A DNA stretch of 64,000 bases from Cricetomys ansorgei (GCA_026225945.1 JAMJFZ010001133.1:9010501-9074500); one strand, 5' to 3'. Shown: positions 1 to 12,689, counted from the first letter of the stretch. The notes: generated by a model from the letters alone, not told the origin. Translations and numbers: made by a program.

Positions 1-1400
1 TATGCAGAAGTTTAAAGAAGCCGGGAGAATGGAGAATGCTAGTGATCTCATTCCCAAAGTTTAGTCTTTGCCACACTGAAGAATTTTGAGGGATCAACTT
101 ACTTATCCCCTTTTCGATTGTTCTCAGTTCTCATAATATCCCTCTGAAATCCTGTAAATCTTTAATCTGTTTAATGACCGTGGTGACCTGTTTTTCTCAA
201 GTGCCTCACCTCCAATAGGTATTTCATTCCAAGGGAGCCTTTGATTTCAGAGACCTCGGACCTTACTTAATCTTCCCTCTCCCCACCACAAGCATGGGTT
301 TCCAGAGACATGTCCACAAAGAATGATGAAGTGTCCCTGAGTCCCGTCCCTTCCCAGTCTGAAAATCAATCCCTCGCATGCACATCTCTGATCATTTTTC
401 CTAAGGCTTCACTACTTAGATGCCCAACTCAAGTACCAGTTCTTGCATCAGTGAAGTGAGTAACCCAAAGGAAGTTAAACCAACCATGATATAATTGAAA
501 GAGGGTGAATTGTAGCAGACGTGTTAGTTAGCTCTCAGAATTACATAGAAATTAGAAAAGAGATAGATGAGGACAAAGGTGGACCAGACAGCAGGAAGAG
601 TTGTATTTAGAACACCATCAATTCCACAGTCGGCACCATCAACTGGCTTCCAGCTTCTTCTGTTGTGGGTTCTACTATGTTTCTCTGGGTGATTTCTTTT
701 CTATCCCCAGATGGTATCATCTCACTGCCAAGAGGAGACTATAGGCCTCTGACCTCACTGTCTAAGTGGAGAAAAGCAGTGCATCAGATCTGCTCTTGCT
801 TATGCACGTCTCCCTGCCTCCTGCCAAGACTTGAATACCCAGGTTGGAAAAGGCATTCTTATGCCAAATGGTTTAACACTATCACAACTGCAGTCAATGG
901 ACAGGAGCTGGATGCCTTCAGAGGAAAATTTCAGAGTGGCCAAGAAGAAAGTGAGATCCCTACAAAAAAAAAAAAAAGGATTAAATTAAGTGAACAAAAA
1001 TGGTAGGAAACATAGACTAATCTTCTAAGGAATTTTGTATCCGTGAAAGAGATAGGAGTTTGAAAGACAATACAGGTTGGAAGTAATGCTTTCTTTTCCA
1101 TTGCCACAACTGCATGCAAGTCAATGAGAATCTTCATTTAAGAAATAAGTTTAACTTTGCAGTCATTAAGGGAATAAACTGATGAACAAATGCATTTGGA
1201 TAAAACCCGGAACAGTGCATGTATATGAACTTGATAGAAAAGAGTGATTTTCCCCTTAGCATAGGAGAGAAGAAATGGATAAAACAAGGAGAGGGGGCAG
1301 GTAGCTATTGTTTATTAAAGGAAGTCAAGACACCTAGATCTTTCCACCTCAATAGGCTATCCTACAGTACAAGAGTTCAAAGAATGAAGCAGAATTTAAA
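1..1400. other. Intergenic, no gene recognised
   Basis: No recognisable gene or intact transposon. The longest open frames are chance ORFs, one ending in a short poly-A run near 964-977. Confidence 0.6.
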
Positions 1401-1487
1401 AAAGAAGAAGAAGAAGAAGAAGAAGAAGAAGAAGAAGAAGAAGAAGAAGAAGAAGAAGAAGAAGAAGAAGAAGAAGAAGAAGAAGAA
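1401..1487 (+). repeat. (AAG)n microsatellite
   Basis: About 29 near-perfect AAG units followed by a degenerate purine tail to ~1520. The strand is pure purine on plus. The poly-Lys, poly-Ser and poly-Phe open frames across it are artefacts of the repeat. Confidence 0.95.
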
Positions 1488-1489
1488 AA

Positions 1490-4320
1490 GAAAGAAGAGA
1501 AAAAAAGAGAAGGAAGGAAACCTGGGTGATTGGAAAACATTAAGAACCACTACTATAAAAAGTGATAATGAACTAGGCATGAATAAAAGATCTAGCGAAA
1601 TGAAGAACCACTTCCTATCTGATTGCCTAAAAGCTGTGTAATAATAGTCACTGACATTGGACTGATAGATTTTTCCATTAGGAAAAACAGTATTCTCTCC
1701 ACCCAACTACCTCAGTAATCACCTTTTTCAATGTGATTATACCCACAACAAATCCGAGGGGGGATTATAGCCACACATTCATACACCTAAGATGCACGCA
1801 TACGTACCCCGACACACACACAGACACACACACACCCACGTAGTTACTATCATGAGACACTCTTGACAGGTTATATAAATGAGTAACAGATACAGCTCTC
1901 TATAGCAGCTTTAACTGTGGTTTTGTGGTGTCTTTTATGCTTACTCAAGGAATCAGAATTTAACCACCCATTAAGAGTACAGAACAGGCCTCAGATTCAC
2001 CTTGGTCTTCTGAGGTTTGTCTCTTTTTGCTGAGACCCTTCCAGATGCATTTTGGTAATGACACTGTATCAAGCTTCTGAGATCAACGGCCTGAGCTCAA
2101 TCTGCTGTAGGAATCTTGCCCGAAGAAAGGGATGTTTCATCACGCAGAGTCATTCATCCTAGCCCGCACTCTCCTGCTTCTGATCTTCCACTGTTAAAAG
2201 CATAACACACTGGAGGAAGATTGTGCTATATTTCACGAGTGCTCTGCGCCGCCACCAAGGGACACTTTCATCTGTTATTTGCTCTCAGCTTTGCCTACTG
2301 ATAAAACAGGAAGGACAGCTTGCTGATGGGCTCTTTGAAGCAAATGGCTCCACTCTTTCCTGCAATTAATGTTTGTAAATTATTTCTACAGTAGTCAGCA
2401 GGTATGGTACCACGATTTCAAGATTAGTTTCAATAAATCAAGAGTCTGTATTCCTTCTGAGAGGGCCTCCATTATAATGTGACTCATGGTTAGTGAGGTG
2501 CTCTACGTGTGATGAAAATTGCTGTGTGTAATCAAATATGCTCATTAATTCTGTCAATTATCGTTCCCACATGGCAAAGTCTGAAGGTTGTATGTTGGGT
2601 TGTTGAAATTCCATTTTCTATGTAGTACGTGCTGTTCACAGAGTCTGGTATTTAGGGCACTTCAAAATTCCACGGTAAGTTAATAGCCCTTTGGTTGCTA
2701 GAGAAGGCGATGGCTCATGACAAGGCTGGATTGTAATGGAAGCAATTTGGGTTTTGTCCCAGGATTACTCTGTTGTTTCAGTCATAAATCATTTTTAGAG
2801 TAGAGAAATAATTATGTATTTTATAACTTTTATACTGTCTTAAAAGGAATTTCTCTAGACCCATAATATGAACTTTTTTTTCTAAATTGAAAAACATGCT
2901 TTTCTTAAACTTCATATTTTTATTTTGTTGACGCAAAAAATTCTTTGATTAAATTTGACTCTTGTTTTGTTTTTGTTGTTGTTGTTTGCTTTTGCAAACT
3001 AATCATTTTCCTATGTTCTGTAATGGTCTATTTTCAAGGGAAAAAAATAGCCATATAACTGACATTAAGATTCCCACTTTTAAATTTTTAGAAAAGGGAT
3101 TCTAAATTTCCAGACAACATCTCTCCTTTCAAAGTAGAAACAGGGGGAATAGAATGATGGCTTCTAAAGATGACCCAGGTATCAAGAGGCCATTGAGACA
3201 GACAAGGGGCATTGGAAGACTATTAAGAGCCTAAAGTGACAACCACCTCTTTACCTGGATCTGAGGTCAATGAAAACTTGAACCCTCATCAGAGAAAAGA
3301 TGAAGAGAAAGATACCAAGACATCTAGTGGGAAAAGTGTTACAGTTCCTCACCTAAAGCATTCAGTGCATATTGGTGATGTGAAATGCAAAGATTTACAG
3401 GAATGTGTGGAAAGAAAATTCAGCATGGAGCTCCCACACAGTATGAACAGGACCTTTCTCAGAACAGCAATCTTAGGAGTGCATAAGCCATTCAGTACTA
3501 TGCACTCCATGGCCCTTCACTGTGTTTCACAGTAGCTCATAAAATCCATGACCTTTGCCTCTGTGTTCACGATACCGTGAGAGTAAACTAGAAAGCCTGG
3601 AGGACATTAAAAACTAAACTAGGCGAATGGGATCTCGCACACGAATGTTAAAGAGTAATAGAGCCTGTCACTTTTTTTTAAATCACCTGTCTTTCAACAA
3701 GAGGGAAGACAATCCCCTTCTGAGAGAAGAACTTACACATTAGTAAGGCATAAAAAGAATAAAATATCCAGAGATGCTTTAGTTAAAGTTGAATCTGTCT
3801 TAGTCTTTTAACCTTTCAGGTAGCTCACCGTCCAATGCACATAGAAGGGGCAAATGGAGCAGCACTGATTTAAGTGGTAAAGAAACTCTAAAGCAGCAAA
3901 GCAATCATGAAGAGATAAAGTGTAGACAAATACTGTTTTGAATGTTTTTTAAGGAGTCTAAAATAAATAATTACCAACAAGGTAATGCTGTTGTTTAAAA
4001 AAAAACAAAACAAAACAGCAAGACCAATACTGGAACTGCTTGTGAAGATTAAGAGCAATGAAACAATTCTGCTACTGAATGTAGGCACCTTCCTCTGGAC
4101 AGGTAAATAAAGAACTATTAGGAATTTGGCAAAGCTCCATGGTCATTTTATTCTCCCCAGGTTATAGAAGACAGAAGCTTTAACAAATCCAGAGAACAGA
4201 TGGAGGTATCTTATTTAGGTGTGGGGAAGGCAGTTGAATAGCAAGCATGGAGCCAGGCTGCCATAAGAACAGACTTCAGCAGGAAATGACAAATCTGCTT
4301 TTGAAATTCCTAAGAACATT
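1490..4320. other. Intergenic, no gene recognised
   Basis: Contains a short interrupted CA tract (1806-1836) and AT-rich homeobox-like motifs around 2360-2570. A 99-codon ORF at 3236-3535 has no recognisable domain. No transposon was confidently identified. Confidence 0.5.
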
Positions 4321-4323
4321 CCT

Positions 4324-4655
4324 TGGGGAGATGGCTCAGTGGGATAAAATTCTTGCCATTAAAGCATGAGGACTTACTTTACTATCTTCTACGCTCACAT
4401 AAAAAGTCTACGTGTGGTGGTACATGTCCATAATCCCAATACTAGGAAAGCTGACACAGGTGGATCCTCAGAGATCTCTGGCTAGCCAATAAGGCCAAAT
4501 CAGAGAGCTCTGGGTTCAACAAGAGACTCTGTCCCAAAAATTAAGGTAAAGAGCTAAGGAATTCATGTGATATCAGCCTCGCTTCTTCATATGTATGCAA
4601 ACACACACATGCATGTACCCCACATAAACACAAACACATATATATATACACGCAC
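4324..4655 (+). mobile_element. B4-type SINE
   Basis: Starts with the tRNA-like GGAGATGGCTCAGTGGG box. It continues into a B1-like half (GTGGTGGTACATG, then AATCCCAATACT) and GAGACTCTGTCCCAAAAA, and ends in a CA/TA-rich tail. This tRNA-plus-B1 arrangement is typical of rodent B4 elements. Confidence 0.8.
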
Positions 4656-5760
4656 CATTCATGCATATATTTAATGAGAAAATAAATATATAAGATGAAG
4701 AAGCAGCTGACTGAATAAGGCACCCTATGCGGCCTCCACATACAGGCATGCTCACCCTCATACACATGAACACATACACAAATGAAAATGTAACACTGAA
4801 GCTAGAACTAGGAAAATACACTGAGTTGAAAGGTTGGGGGCCATTCTTCCAGTCTTTATAAAAGCGTGCACTATAATTGGCTCCATGTAGTTTCATGCCA
4901 CCCATCTTATGGCCCTATTCATGATGACCTGTCCTAGCATGAGCTGTGTAATACAGTTTAGAAATAGATGCATGTACTCAGTAAGTGGGCCAAATCACAC
5001 CACTGCCTTTTCCTCCGGTGCTGGTTACTTTGATTACTCCTGCGTTTAATGAGTCAACGTTAGGGAGGAAAACGTGTTCTTTTTGCTTTGAAGAAATTAA
5101 ATTCCTGTTTGTAGAGAACTAAGACAATCAAAGCATCTACTGTGTTATTTTCCTATGAAAGTCAACTGGTGTTTATGGGGGCCTGGGAAGACATAATTAC
5201 CAGCTACTAATTACAGGAGCTTTTCTTTTGACAGGGAATTTAAAAGAGTTTCTAGCACTTTATTTTAGAATTTTCAGTTTTGTTGAAGACACAGAAAGTG
5301 GTCAGCATGGGCTGGTGTATAAAGGAAGCAACAAACTTCTTCAGTGAAAGAAACAGTAGGATCTGTAAAAGAAAAAGGAACGTGATTGATTAGACAATGA
5401 AACTACTTCTAATTTATATGGGTGCTTTTCTTCATTGTAACCTTCCCAACAAGTAATAACCCCAACAATAACTTTGTTCTAAGTATTTTGATAATAGAAC
5501 TTTCAGAGTCAAGTGCATTGATGTGCATTTCCACATTCACAAAATCAGACATACATAATATGCTATATAATAGCAGATTCTTTGTCTTCCCTTCCATTAT
5601 CATATTAAAATTTGCATTCTTTACTCAAAATTAATATTCCTTGCTCAAATATTTGATGCCTCCTCATTTTATTGATAGAGGCATGCAATTAAGTTGAAAC
5701 ATTAAAAATATATATTTTTTAATTCTGTGTTTAGAATCACCAATGTGAATATAAATGTGG

Positions 5761-5808
5761 ACAAGGAAGATGGCTCAATGGGTAAAAACTTCACGGTACT
5801 TGTCCCTA
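5761..5808 (+). mobile_element. SINE 5' fragment (tRNA-like head)
   Basis: GGAAGATGGCTCAATGGGTAAA matches the A-box end of the B2/B3/B4 families. The rest is missing or decayed. Confidence 0.5.
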
Positions 5809-5963
5809 TAATTATTCTTTTCAACAGTATTCCTTCTTGCTTTAGAAAGGATGATGACAAACATGACAAAATCTAGCTTGTAAAATAAGGGCATGTATTA
5901 CACACCTACTGTGTGTTTTACTAATGATAAAACTATTACTATTTCTGGAAAAGGTATCCATGA

Positions 5964-5983
5964 TCTAGAATCTAGATTCTAGA
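5964..5983. repeat. Perfect 20 bp palindrome
   Basis: Two 10-base arms (TCTAGAATCT and its reverse complement) with no spacer, containing three overlapping XbaI-like TCTAGA/CTAGA motifs. No function is assigned. Confidence 0.9.
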
Positions 5984-6039
5984 CACTTTTTTAAAGGCTA
6001 CATAATCTTTGGTTTATATCTGTGTAGGAGATATTGCCA

Positions 6040-6135
6040 AATGTATTTTCAAGATAAGTAAACTGAGGTTCAGAGATTAATAACTTCTCCTTGGTTGATG
6101 AAAAGAGCCAAAATTTAAACCCAAGTCTAAGCTTA
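6040..6135 (+). mobile_element. MIR SINE 3' part
   Basis: The AAGTAAACTGAGGTTCAGAG core, then TTAATAACTTCTCCTTGG and AAATTTAAACCCAAGTCT, follow the MIR consensus order. The copy is old and diverged. Confidence 0.7.
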
Positions 6136-6159
6136 TGATCTTATGTTTCAATTCTTTTT

Positions 6160-6382
6160 TGAAGTTGTATTTTGTTTTTAATTATATACGTACATAAAAA
6201 TGTCTGTGCATGGGAATGTGCACATGTGGATGCAGTACCTCTGGAGTCCAGAAGAGGGTATCAGGTCCCATGGAGCTGGAGTTACAGCAGTTAGCCACCA
6301 GACACGGGTGCTGGCAACCAAATTTGATTCTTCTGCAGGAGCAGTGTACTCTCTTAACTGCTGAGCCATCTCTCCAACCTCC
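6160..6382 (-). mobile_element. B2/B3-type SINE
   Basis: Reverse orientation. It ends on the plus strand with CTGAGCCATCTCTCCAACC (complement of the tRNA-like head) and carries AAGAGGGTATCAGGTCCCA internally, as in B3/B2 bodies. The ORFs on both strands here are SINE sequence. Confidence 0.85.
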
Positions 6383-7224
6383 CACTGACTATTTCTAAGG
6401 CTATCAACTTCATTTTTTAGCTATTGAAGTTTTATTAATAAAAAAATTAGTTTGTAAGAGATGACATGCATTAAACTGTTGACTGAGATAATATCTATCA
6501 TCTTAATAAATAGAGGTAAACAATGTTTAAGCCTGAGATTAAACTCTGAATCCTACTTCTTATTTCAAAAATGATTGACTATTTTTTCCCTGCTCAGTTC
6601 TCGCCAGAATGGCACATGATATGTGGAGAATCTGCAGTCTAGTCCCAAATGGCCAGAGGACAAAAGCTGCTTTCATGTCGTTTCTAAGCAGAAGCTGAAA
6701 GGCCAAAAATCACTGGAGAAATTTGCTCGGGTGAGATTTTTTTTCAGTTCAATTTTATTCTCCCTCGAGGTTCAAACAAACTTCAGATAATCATCTTGAA
6801 CTTAGTGACGAACCAAACTCAGATTCAGACTATGGCTTCTCAGAGGGTCAGCCCTTCCATTTAGAATAAGGAACAGCTTAAGGTGACGAGCCAAATGGGA
6901 TCAAATGTTCAATACTTGGTGGAAACCTCAGCTGTCGTATTGAAACAATGTTGACAAGATGGCAGGTTTTAAAATAAATCCCTGTGGAGGCTATTGGTAT
7001 CATTCTCGCCTTCCCTTCTGTCTCCTCGCCAGCTGCAGCCTTTTACAGTACTGCCAATCATGCCCAGTGTTTGTGAGAAGCAGCAAGGACTGTACAGCAT
7101 GTGTCTGTGCTGGGTCCAGCAACAGGAGGTAGCCCTGGGCATGCATAGAAGGGGATATTCTTGATTCCTCAGCACAAGACAAAGTGAGCTGACATACATC
7201 TATCCACACAATCAGAGGCAGGTG

Positions 7225-7367
7225 CAGTTACTACAGTCCCCACAGACCAATAGTTAACAGTCACCATGGTCCTCACTCATTGACATTTAGCAATCACCAT
7301 GGTCCTCACTCACCAGCAGTTAACAGTCACCACTGTCATCCCTCATCAGCAGTTAACACCTCCCACT
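7225..7367 (+). repeat. Minisatellite, ~33 bp unit
   Basis: About 3.5 imperfect direct copies of a unit beginning AGTTAACAGTCACC and containing GGTCCTCACTCA. Copies start near 7252, 7288, 7318 and 7351, with a poorer one near 7226. Confidence 0.8.
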
Positions 7368-7534
7368 CAAAGTGATTGAGCAAAGTGAGATTTGGTCACT
7401 GTGATTTTTTTTTTCTCAACAACCCACATTAACATTTTGAAAATAGTGAGTCATTTCAGGTTAGGCAACATAGGCACATTTTTCTGGGAAGCAAGAATCC
7501 CGCTTATCAATTTTAAGTTATGAGTCATGAAGAG

Positions 7535-7690
7535 TCAGGCTTAGAGAAATGAATCTGTTCATAAACTGCTTACCTGGTAAGCATGAGGACCTGAGTTCAA
7601 TTCCTAGCTCCTGTGAAAAAAGTTGTGCTGTAGTGATGCACAACTGTAATACTAGCCCTGGATTGGTAGCCTGGAAAATTTCTGAGGCTA
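7535..7690 (+). mobile_element. B4-type SINE fragment
   Basis: AAGCATGAGGACCTGAGTTC followed by a diverged B1-like GTAGTGATGCACAACTGTAAT. This is a partial, old copy. Confidence 0.6.
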
Positions 7691-7893
7691 GCATGTACTG
7701 CTTAGAACAACTCACAATGTTCAATATTCTTTTCATTCTACAACACTGAGTTGAAAGGGTTAACTACTGGTCATTGAAGCCCATGGTGGCTGCAGCTGCC
7801 TCTGATTGTTTTAGCAGAAGTGTGTCAGCTCACTTTGTGCTGAGGAATCAGGAAAATAGACTAACTGGCAAGGTAAAATTAAGAGTCCAATTA

Positions 7894-8090
7894 AGGGCCG
7901 TTGAAATGGATCAGAGGGTAAGGATGCCTGATGCCAAGCCTGAAGATTCCTGGGCCCACATGATACAAAGAAAACTGACTCCATCACACTGTCCTCTGAC
8001 CTCTACACATGCACCAGGGCGTTTGTGCCCACATACATCACATATGAACACACAAAATAATTAATAAAAATATAAAAATAATTTTTAAAA
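7894..8090 (+). mobile_element. B2/B3-type SINE
   Basis: GGGCCGTTGAAATGGATCAG head, TCCTCTGACCTCTACACATG body and an AATAAT/AAAAATAT tail. The ORF at 7774-8064 runs through it and is not a gene. Confidence 0.75.
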
Positions 8091-8117
8091 TGGTCTATGA
8101 AGAGGCCCTATCTCAAA

Positions 8118-8300
8118 AATGAAAGGAAGAATGAAAGGAAGGAAGGAAGGAAGGAAGGAAGGAAGGGAGGGAGGGAGGGAGGGAGGGAGGGAGGGAGGAA
8201 GGAAGGAAGGAAGAAAGGAAAGAGAAAGGAACAGAAAATAAAAAAGAAAGAAAAGAAAAGAGAAAGAAAAGAAAAGAAAAAAGAAAAGAAAAGAAAACAG
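8118..8300 (+). repeat. Polypurine tract: (GGAA)n, (GGGA)n, (GAAA)n
   Basis: About 180 bases of almost uninterrupted purine with three successive tetranucleotide motifs. It is preceded by CCTATCTCAAAAATG, a B1/B4-like tail, and followed by a B4-like 3' remnant near 8310-8355. It looks like expansion of a SINE A-rich tail. Confidence 0.9.
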
Positions 8301-8474
8301 AAAAGAACAAGGTGGGAGGCACCCGAGAATCCTAATCTGTCCTCTGGACACAGACACACAGACTGATTTTAGAAACATATCAGTGAATCCTTAGGCATAA
8401 CAACATCTGGTTAGCACTTAGCTCAGCCCAAAGCATGACTCCACAAAAGCTTTAAACTTCATGTCACTGACAAT

Positions 8475-8924
8475 TGATGCTACCTGTCAACTTAGCTGGG
8501 TCAACTGACACCCAGCACACTAGGTAAAGACTATTGTTTAATATATATGCGAAGGTGATTTCAAAACAGCATTTGAACTGATGAGCTGAGTAAGTAGCTA
8601 ACCTTATCGACTGAGGACAGCATCATCCAGTGCATTGAAGGTCCCCCAAAAGAACTAAAAGGGGAAGGTTGAGCTGCCTCTCCACCTGAGGGCTGAACTA
8701 AGACATGGATCAACTGCATATAGACTGGAATTAAAACTATCAGCCGTTTATCTCTCCTGCCTTTGAACAACATCATAAATTTTTGTGGATCTCCAATGTG
8801 TAGGCCACAGACCATGGAGCTATTCTGTGTCTATAATAAAGGGAGTCTATTCCTTATATAAATTTTATTTGATATATGTGTATGTTATCAGTTCTGCTTC
8901 CCTGGAGAACTCCAACTAATACAG
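8475..8924 (+). mobile_element. Old ~450 bp interspersed repeat, LTR-like
   Basis: Begins near TGATGCTACCTGTCAACTTA and ends with CTGGAGAACTCCAACTAATACA. This resembles a mammal-wide repeat with TGAT...TACA ends that I judge LTR-like. The family name is uncertain. A related copy is at 43222-43582. Confidence 0.5.
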
Positions 8925-9740
8925 TGATCCTTCAATGTACATAGGGCATAATTAATGACACATTGAGAAGTATCCATGCCGTGAGGAAAATTAACTTTGG
9001 ATTATGCTGCTACTGTTCAAAATTATTTCTTTTCCTGTAAATGTAATGTGGAAGAGTAATAATGTCATAGGTGTAAATTGATATTGCGATTATTTTCAAT
9101 GGCTTGGCTCACACTGTGTTTGCCTTTGAAATCTGCATAGCTTCTGGTCCTCAATGAATGGTTTCTGGTTTGAGGCTCAAGGGGAATATTGAGGTGGATA
9201 TTAATCTTTGGGATAAGATATTAATTCAAAAAGTTATTAATGCCATAGACAGCAGCGTGGTGGGAGCTCTGATGAAAGTTCAGGTTCACAACTGTAGGGA
9301 GGGGTTCCCTCCCTACAGGTGTCATAGGAAGAAGGAGGTTTCATGCCATAGGGTTGGTGAGTAGCCTATAGCTCAGGTCTGCCAGGCTGTCCCTGGTACC
9401 CGGGTGGTGGTAAAGGGAACCTTTATTCCGGGGGAAGAAGTGTACCACTCTGAAGATATGAAGGAAGTGAGGAGACTCTAGCTGAGGTATAGCCATTGAA
9501 AGGGTAAGGATACAATATCACAGGCTGTCTTCTGATGTCCAAGAGTCTGGAAGACTGAAGTCTGTGATTTCCTTGGGATGTGATTGGGCTTTGATTTTTT
9601 TTTTAATAGCAACTGTAAGAAAGAGGCTGTTGGAGATGGATGTGACCTGAGCAGTAGTCCAGTCTGAATTCCCATGTATATTCGAGTTGTAAGACTCTGA
9701 AGTTGATATGTATCTAAGTAAGATGATGAAAACCAGATTC
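8925..9740. other. Intergenic, no gene recognised
   Basis: Nothing recognisable apart from short runs of T and a local inverted GGGAGGGG/CCCTCCC near 9296-9317. Confidence 0.5.
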
Positions 9741-10107
9741 TGTGGTTTGAAAGAATGTCCCCAAAAAACACATGTAAAGGCTTGGTCCCCTACGTGGCAG
9801 CATTAAGAGGGACTGGACTTTAAAAGTTGAGATTTCATGAATGGTCCTTAGGTACATGCCTTTGGAAAGCATTGTGGGAGCTCACCTAACCTCTCTCTCT
9901 CTCTCTCTCTCTTGAGGTTCATGATGCTTGTTCTTCCTTTGAAGCAAACTCCAATTAAAAAGGGCTACCCCTGTGAGAGGTTCAAGCAAATGAGGATACC
10001 CAATTTTGAACTAGGCTTTCAGAACTTTGAGCAAAAATAAACTTCTCTGCTTCATATGTTGTCTATATCAGGTATTTCATTACAGCATTGTGAATCCAGC
10101 TAATACA
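9741..10107 (+). mobile_element. MaLR-type solo LTR (MLT1/MST-like)
   Basis: Starts TGTGGTTTGAAAGAATGTCC, has an internal (CT)n run at 9891-9913 and GCAAAAATAAACTTCT as a poly(A) signal region. It ends near ACAGCATTGTGAATCCAGC then TAATACA. This order follows the mammalian MaLR LTR pattern. Confidence 0.65.
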
Positions 10108-11783
10108 TCAGGTAAATGGCTTTGTTAGAATCCAAAGTTGATGAACTACTGTGCACAAATTTTGTTCTTAAAGAATTGTTAAAATATTAGCCATTGGAGT
10201 GGCATAGCAAGTTTTCCAAAAGGAAAAATATAGTACCTACCTACAATACTCAGTAAAAAGGATGAACTGTTTGTCAATTGCAAGCATTTATAAAACCAAG
10301 TGGTAATATTTGGCCACACAACTTTCTAGAATCATTGCATTGCTCTAATTATTATTCAAGAGGTGTTATTTAAACACCCCCCCCAGAAAAGCTTTCTAGA
10401 ATAATCTCATCTTTAGGCTAGTCATCTCTATAAGGCTCTCGGAATATTAAAGCCAATTAAAAGATTAGCATGTGAAGGAACCCTAAGAAGATTTGATTCA
10501 GTTCTTCAATACACAGTGACACTTTCTTCAAAGAGCATCTCAAAGGCTAGCAGAGCAGATACCCACTCCTGATCAGCTACCACAGCTTTATCTGTTAGCC
10601 TTGTAGACCTGTCCTCTCTCAGAGAATAGCATTTCACTTCTAGCACAGAAATGAAAACCATCTGTGGCTCTTGTTATTTATAGGCAAGTATGCTAAAACT
10701 GGGAGGGGTGACCTGATTAGGTCACTGCTGCTCTTCTGGTTTCAGGTCAGAGGTGCAGAGTCCTCCTGCTCAGTGAGGCTAGAAAGGGTCACAAGCATTC
10801 AGTAGAGTCCGACCCTGATTTCTGTTGCTCCGTCTGCCAACATCGCCCACATCCTCTTTCCTAACTAAATGGCCTACTCACATTTCCCAGCTTAAATCCA
10901 TGGATCCCTTTGGGAATCCAAGCCTCTTTCATCCCTGTATATACCAATTTACGGGATGTGCAGAGAAACGCGTGTGAAAACACTGATTTCAGAAGGAGGG
11001 ACAAGACATAGCTGGGGTGAAGCACTCATCTTAGAGTCACCATTATCATTATTATTATTGCGAACAAGGCCATTGTCTGCACGTGGATTATTCACATCGC
11101 CTGTGACAACGGATTGTTAGAATGTACACGAACTCACAGGATTCTAGCCTACACGAATCTAACCATACTGACTATGTGAATGTCAGTAGCGCATCTGCGC
11201 TCTGCACATTCAGATTCACTGCTTCGCGATCCTTCACCTGTTCCTAAGTCTACACGATTTCTCTCACAGAATAGATGAAAAAATGTTGAAATCCTGTATT
11301 GTGTTTCCTGATACTTTCGTATTCCCCTTATATCTAACAAAGAGGCACGCACATGGCAAACAATCTGAAAATCCTTGGTTAGTGAAGCTAGAAATAAAAC
11401 TAACACCCTTAACCTCAGGGCCCAGAGGCAAAGAGCGAAGAGCGGAGAGAGGACATCAACGGCACATAACCACGGGAGAGCTGCAGCCTTGCATGACCTC
11501 CCTGCCGCGCTTGCTGCTAATGATCAGATCTTCCTTCTGGAACTTTCTGTTCTCTTTGTTTTATGTATCATGGCTCTTTTCTTACCTCTTTGAACCTTCT
11601 TGCTAAGTGGCATTTTGTGGTTTTGCTGACCCCCCCCAAAGATTTTCATGTGTTTCCTCCAATTTCTCATGGTATTCATTTCTTTCTTCCTCTCTGCTTG
11701 AGATACTTATCTTCCGAGATTCAGCTCAAATAAAACTTCCTGTTTAAAGGGATCCAGACTGTGATTATTTGTTTCTTTCTTAC

Positions 11784-11786
<3 letters not shown>
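10108..11786. other. Intergenic, no gene recognised
   Basis: Largely unique-looking. The stretch 10930-11520 carries more CpG than its surroundings (for example near 11090-11230 and 11430-11510) but no promoter or exon structure that I can define. Confidence 0.5.

Positions 11787-11838
<52 letters not shown>
11787..11838. repeat. (AT)n microsatellite
   Basis: 26 uninterrupted AT dinucleotides, self-complementary. Confidence 0.97.
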
Positions 11839-11841
<3 letters not shown>

Positions 11842-12579
11842 ATTTTTTATGTGAAAAGTTTCTTCTGTCCTATTTTTTAATGTAACCCAGTTTCCTTTCT
11901 CATCAACTAATTTTCTCTGTGTGTGCTCCCAAAGATATTTACACATAAAGAAGCAGAGATAAGCATATTTTCCCTCTGCTCTAATGCAAATGATAAGGTG
12001 TGATAAAGTATGTTCCTTACGTTTCTATTCCCATTTAATTACATGTTTGAAAGCAGAGTGTTTCCATGTCATTCCCTGGCAAACATGAAGTTCTCTATTA
12101 TAGTATAATGATATGTGGTATTTAATAACTTTGTTACTAATGCAACTCAAGCGGTTTCTAAATTTTACTATTACAAGCAATCATGAAATTAATAGCATTG
12201 TACACATGTCACTTTGCAAATGTGTAATAGTATGCCTCCAGAATAAATTGAAATTCTCTTTGAGAAGCATGACACGTTAATAACTTTTCAATTGTTCTTC
12301 ATACATGTTATACCAATTTTCAAGCAATGTTGTTACCAAACTTTAGACTATCTCAAGCCAATACTCAGAAAAGGAGAGCAAATAGGAAGAAAATTGTATT
12401 AATCAAGGGTGAGCACCCAGAGAAGACAAACCATCTCAATGAAACAATGTTAGGAAACTCACATACGTGAAGAACTCAGGCTATCTCAGGGGAAAGGAAG
12501 GAAATACAGAGGACTGTGAAGGAAGCCGAATGCAGAGTCTGTCATGCAGATCATGAGTGGGTCTGCTGTCTTCTTCTAT

Positions 12580-12668
12580 TGTGTTTTTTTGTGACAACAT
12601 GGCCTAGGCTGACCTTCAATTTGAGATCCTCCTATCTCCACTTGCTGAGTGCTGGGATTAGCAATTAA
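12580..12668 (-). mobile_element. B1 SINE fragment
   Basis: TGACAACATGGCCTAGGCTG and GAGTGCTGGGATTA are the reverse complement of B1 body and head. The copy is truncated and diverged. Confidence 0.7.
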
Positions 12669-12689
12669 CTTCTTGACCATTTGGGTGCA

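Noticed and set aside
1219..1641. 140-codon ORF with a poly-Lys core, and poly-Ser/poly-Phe frames on the other strand
   Set aside because: The frames are open only because of the (AAG)n repeat. The flanks show no protein similarity.
3236..3535. 99-codon plus-strand ORF
   Set aside because: No recognisable domain, no splice or promoter context, and a length possible by chance.
8097..8366. Arg/Lys/Glu-rich and Pro/Ser-rich ORFs
   Set aside because: They are translations of the polypurine microsatellite.
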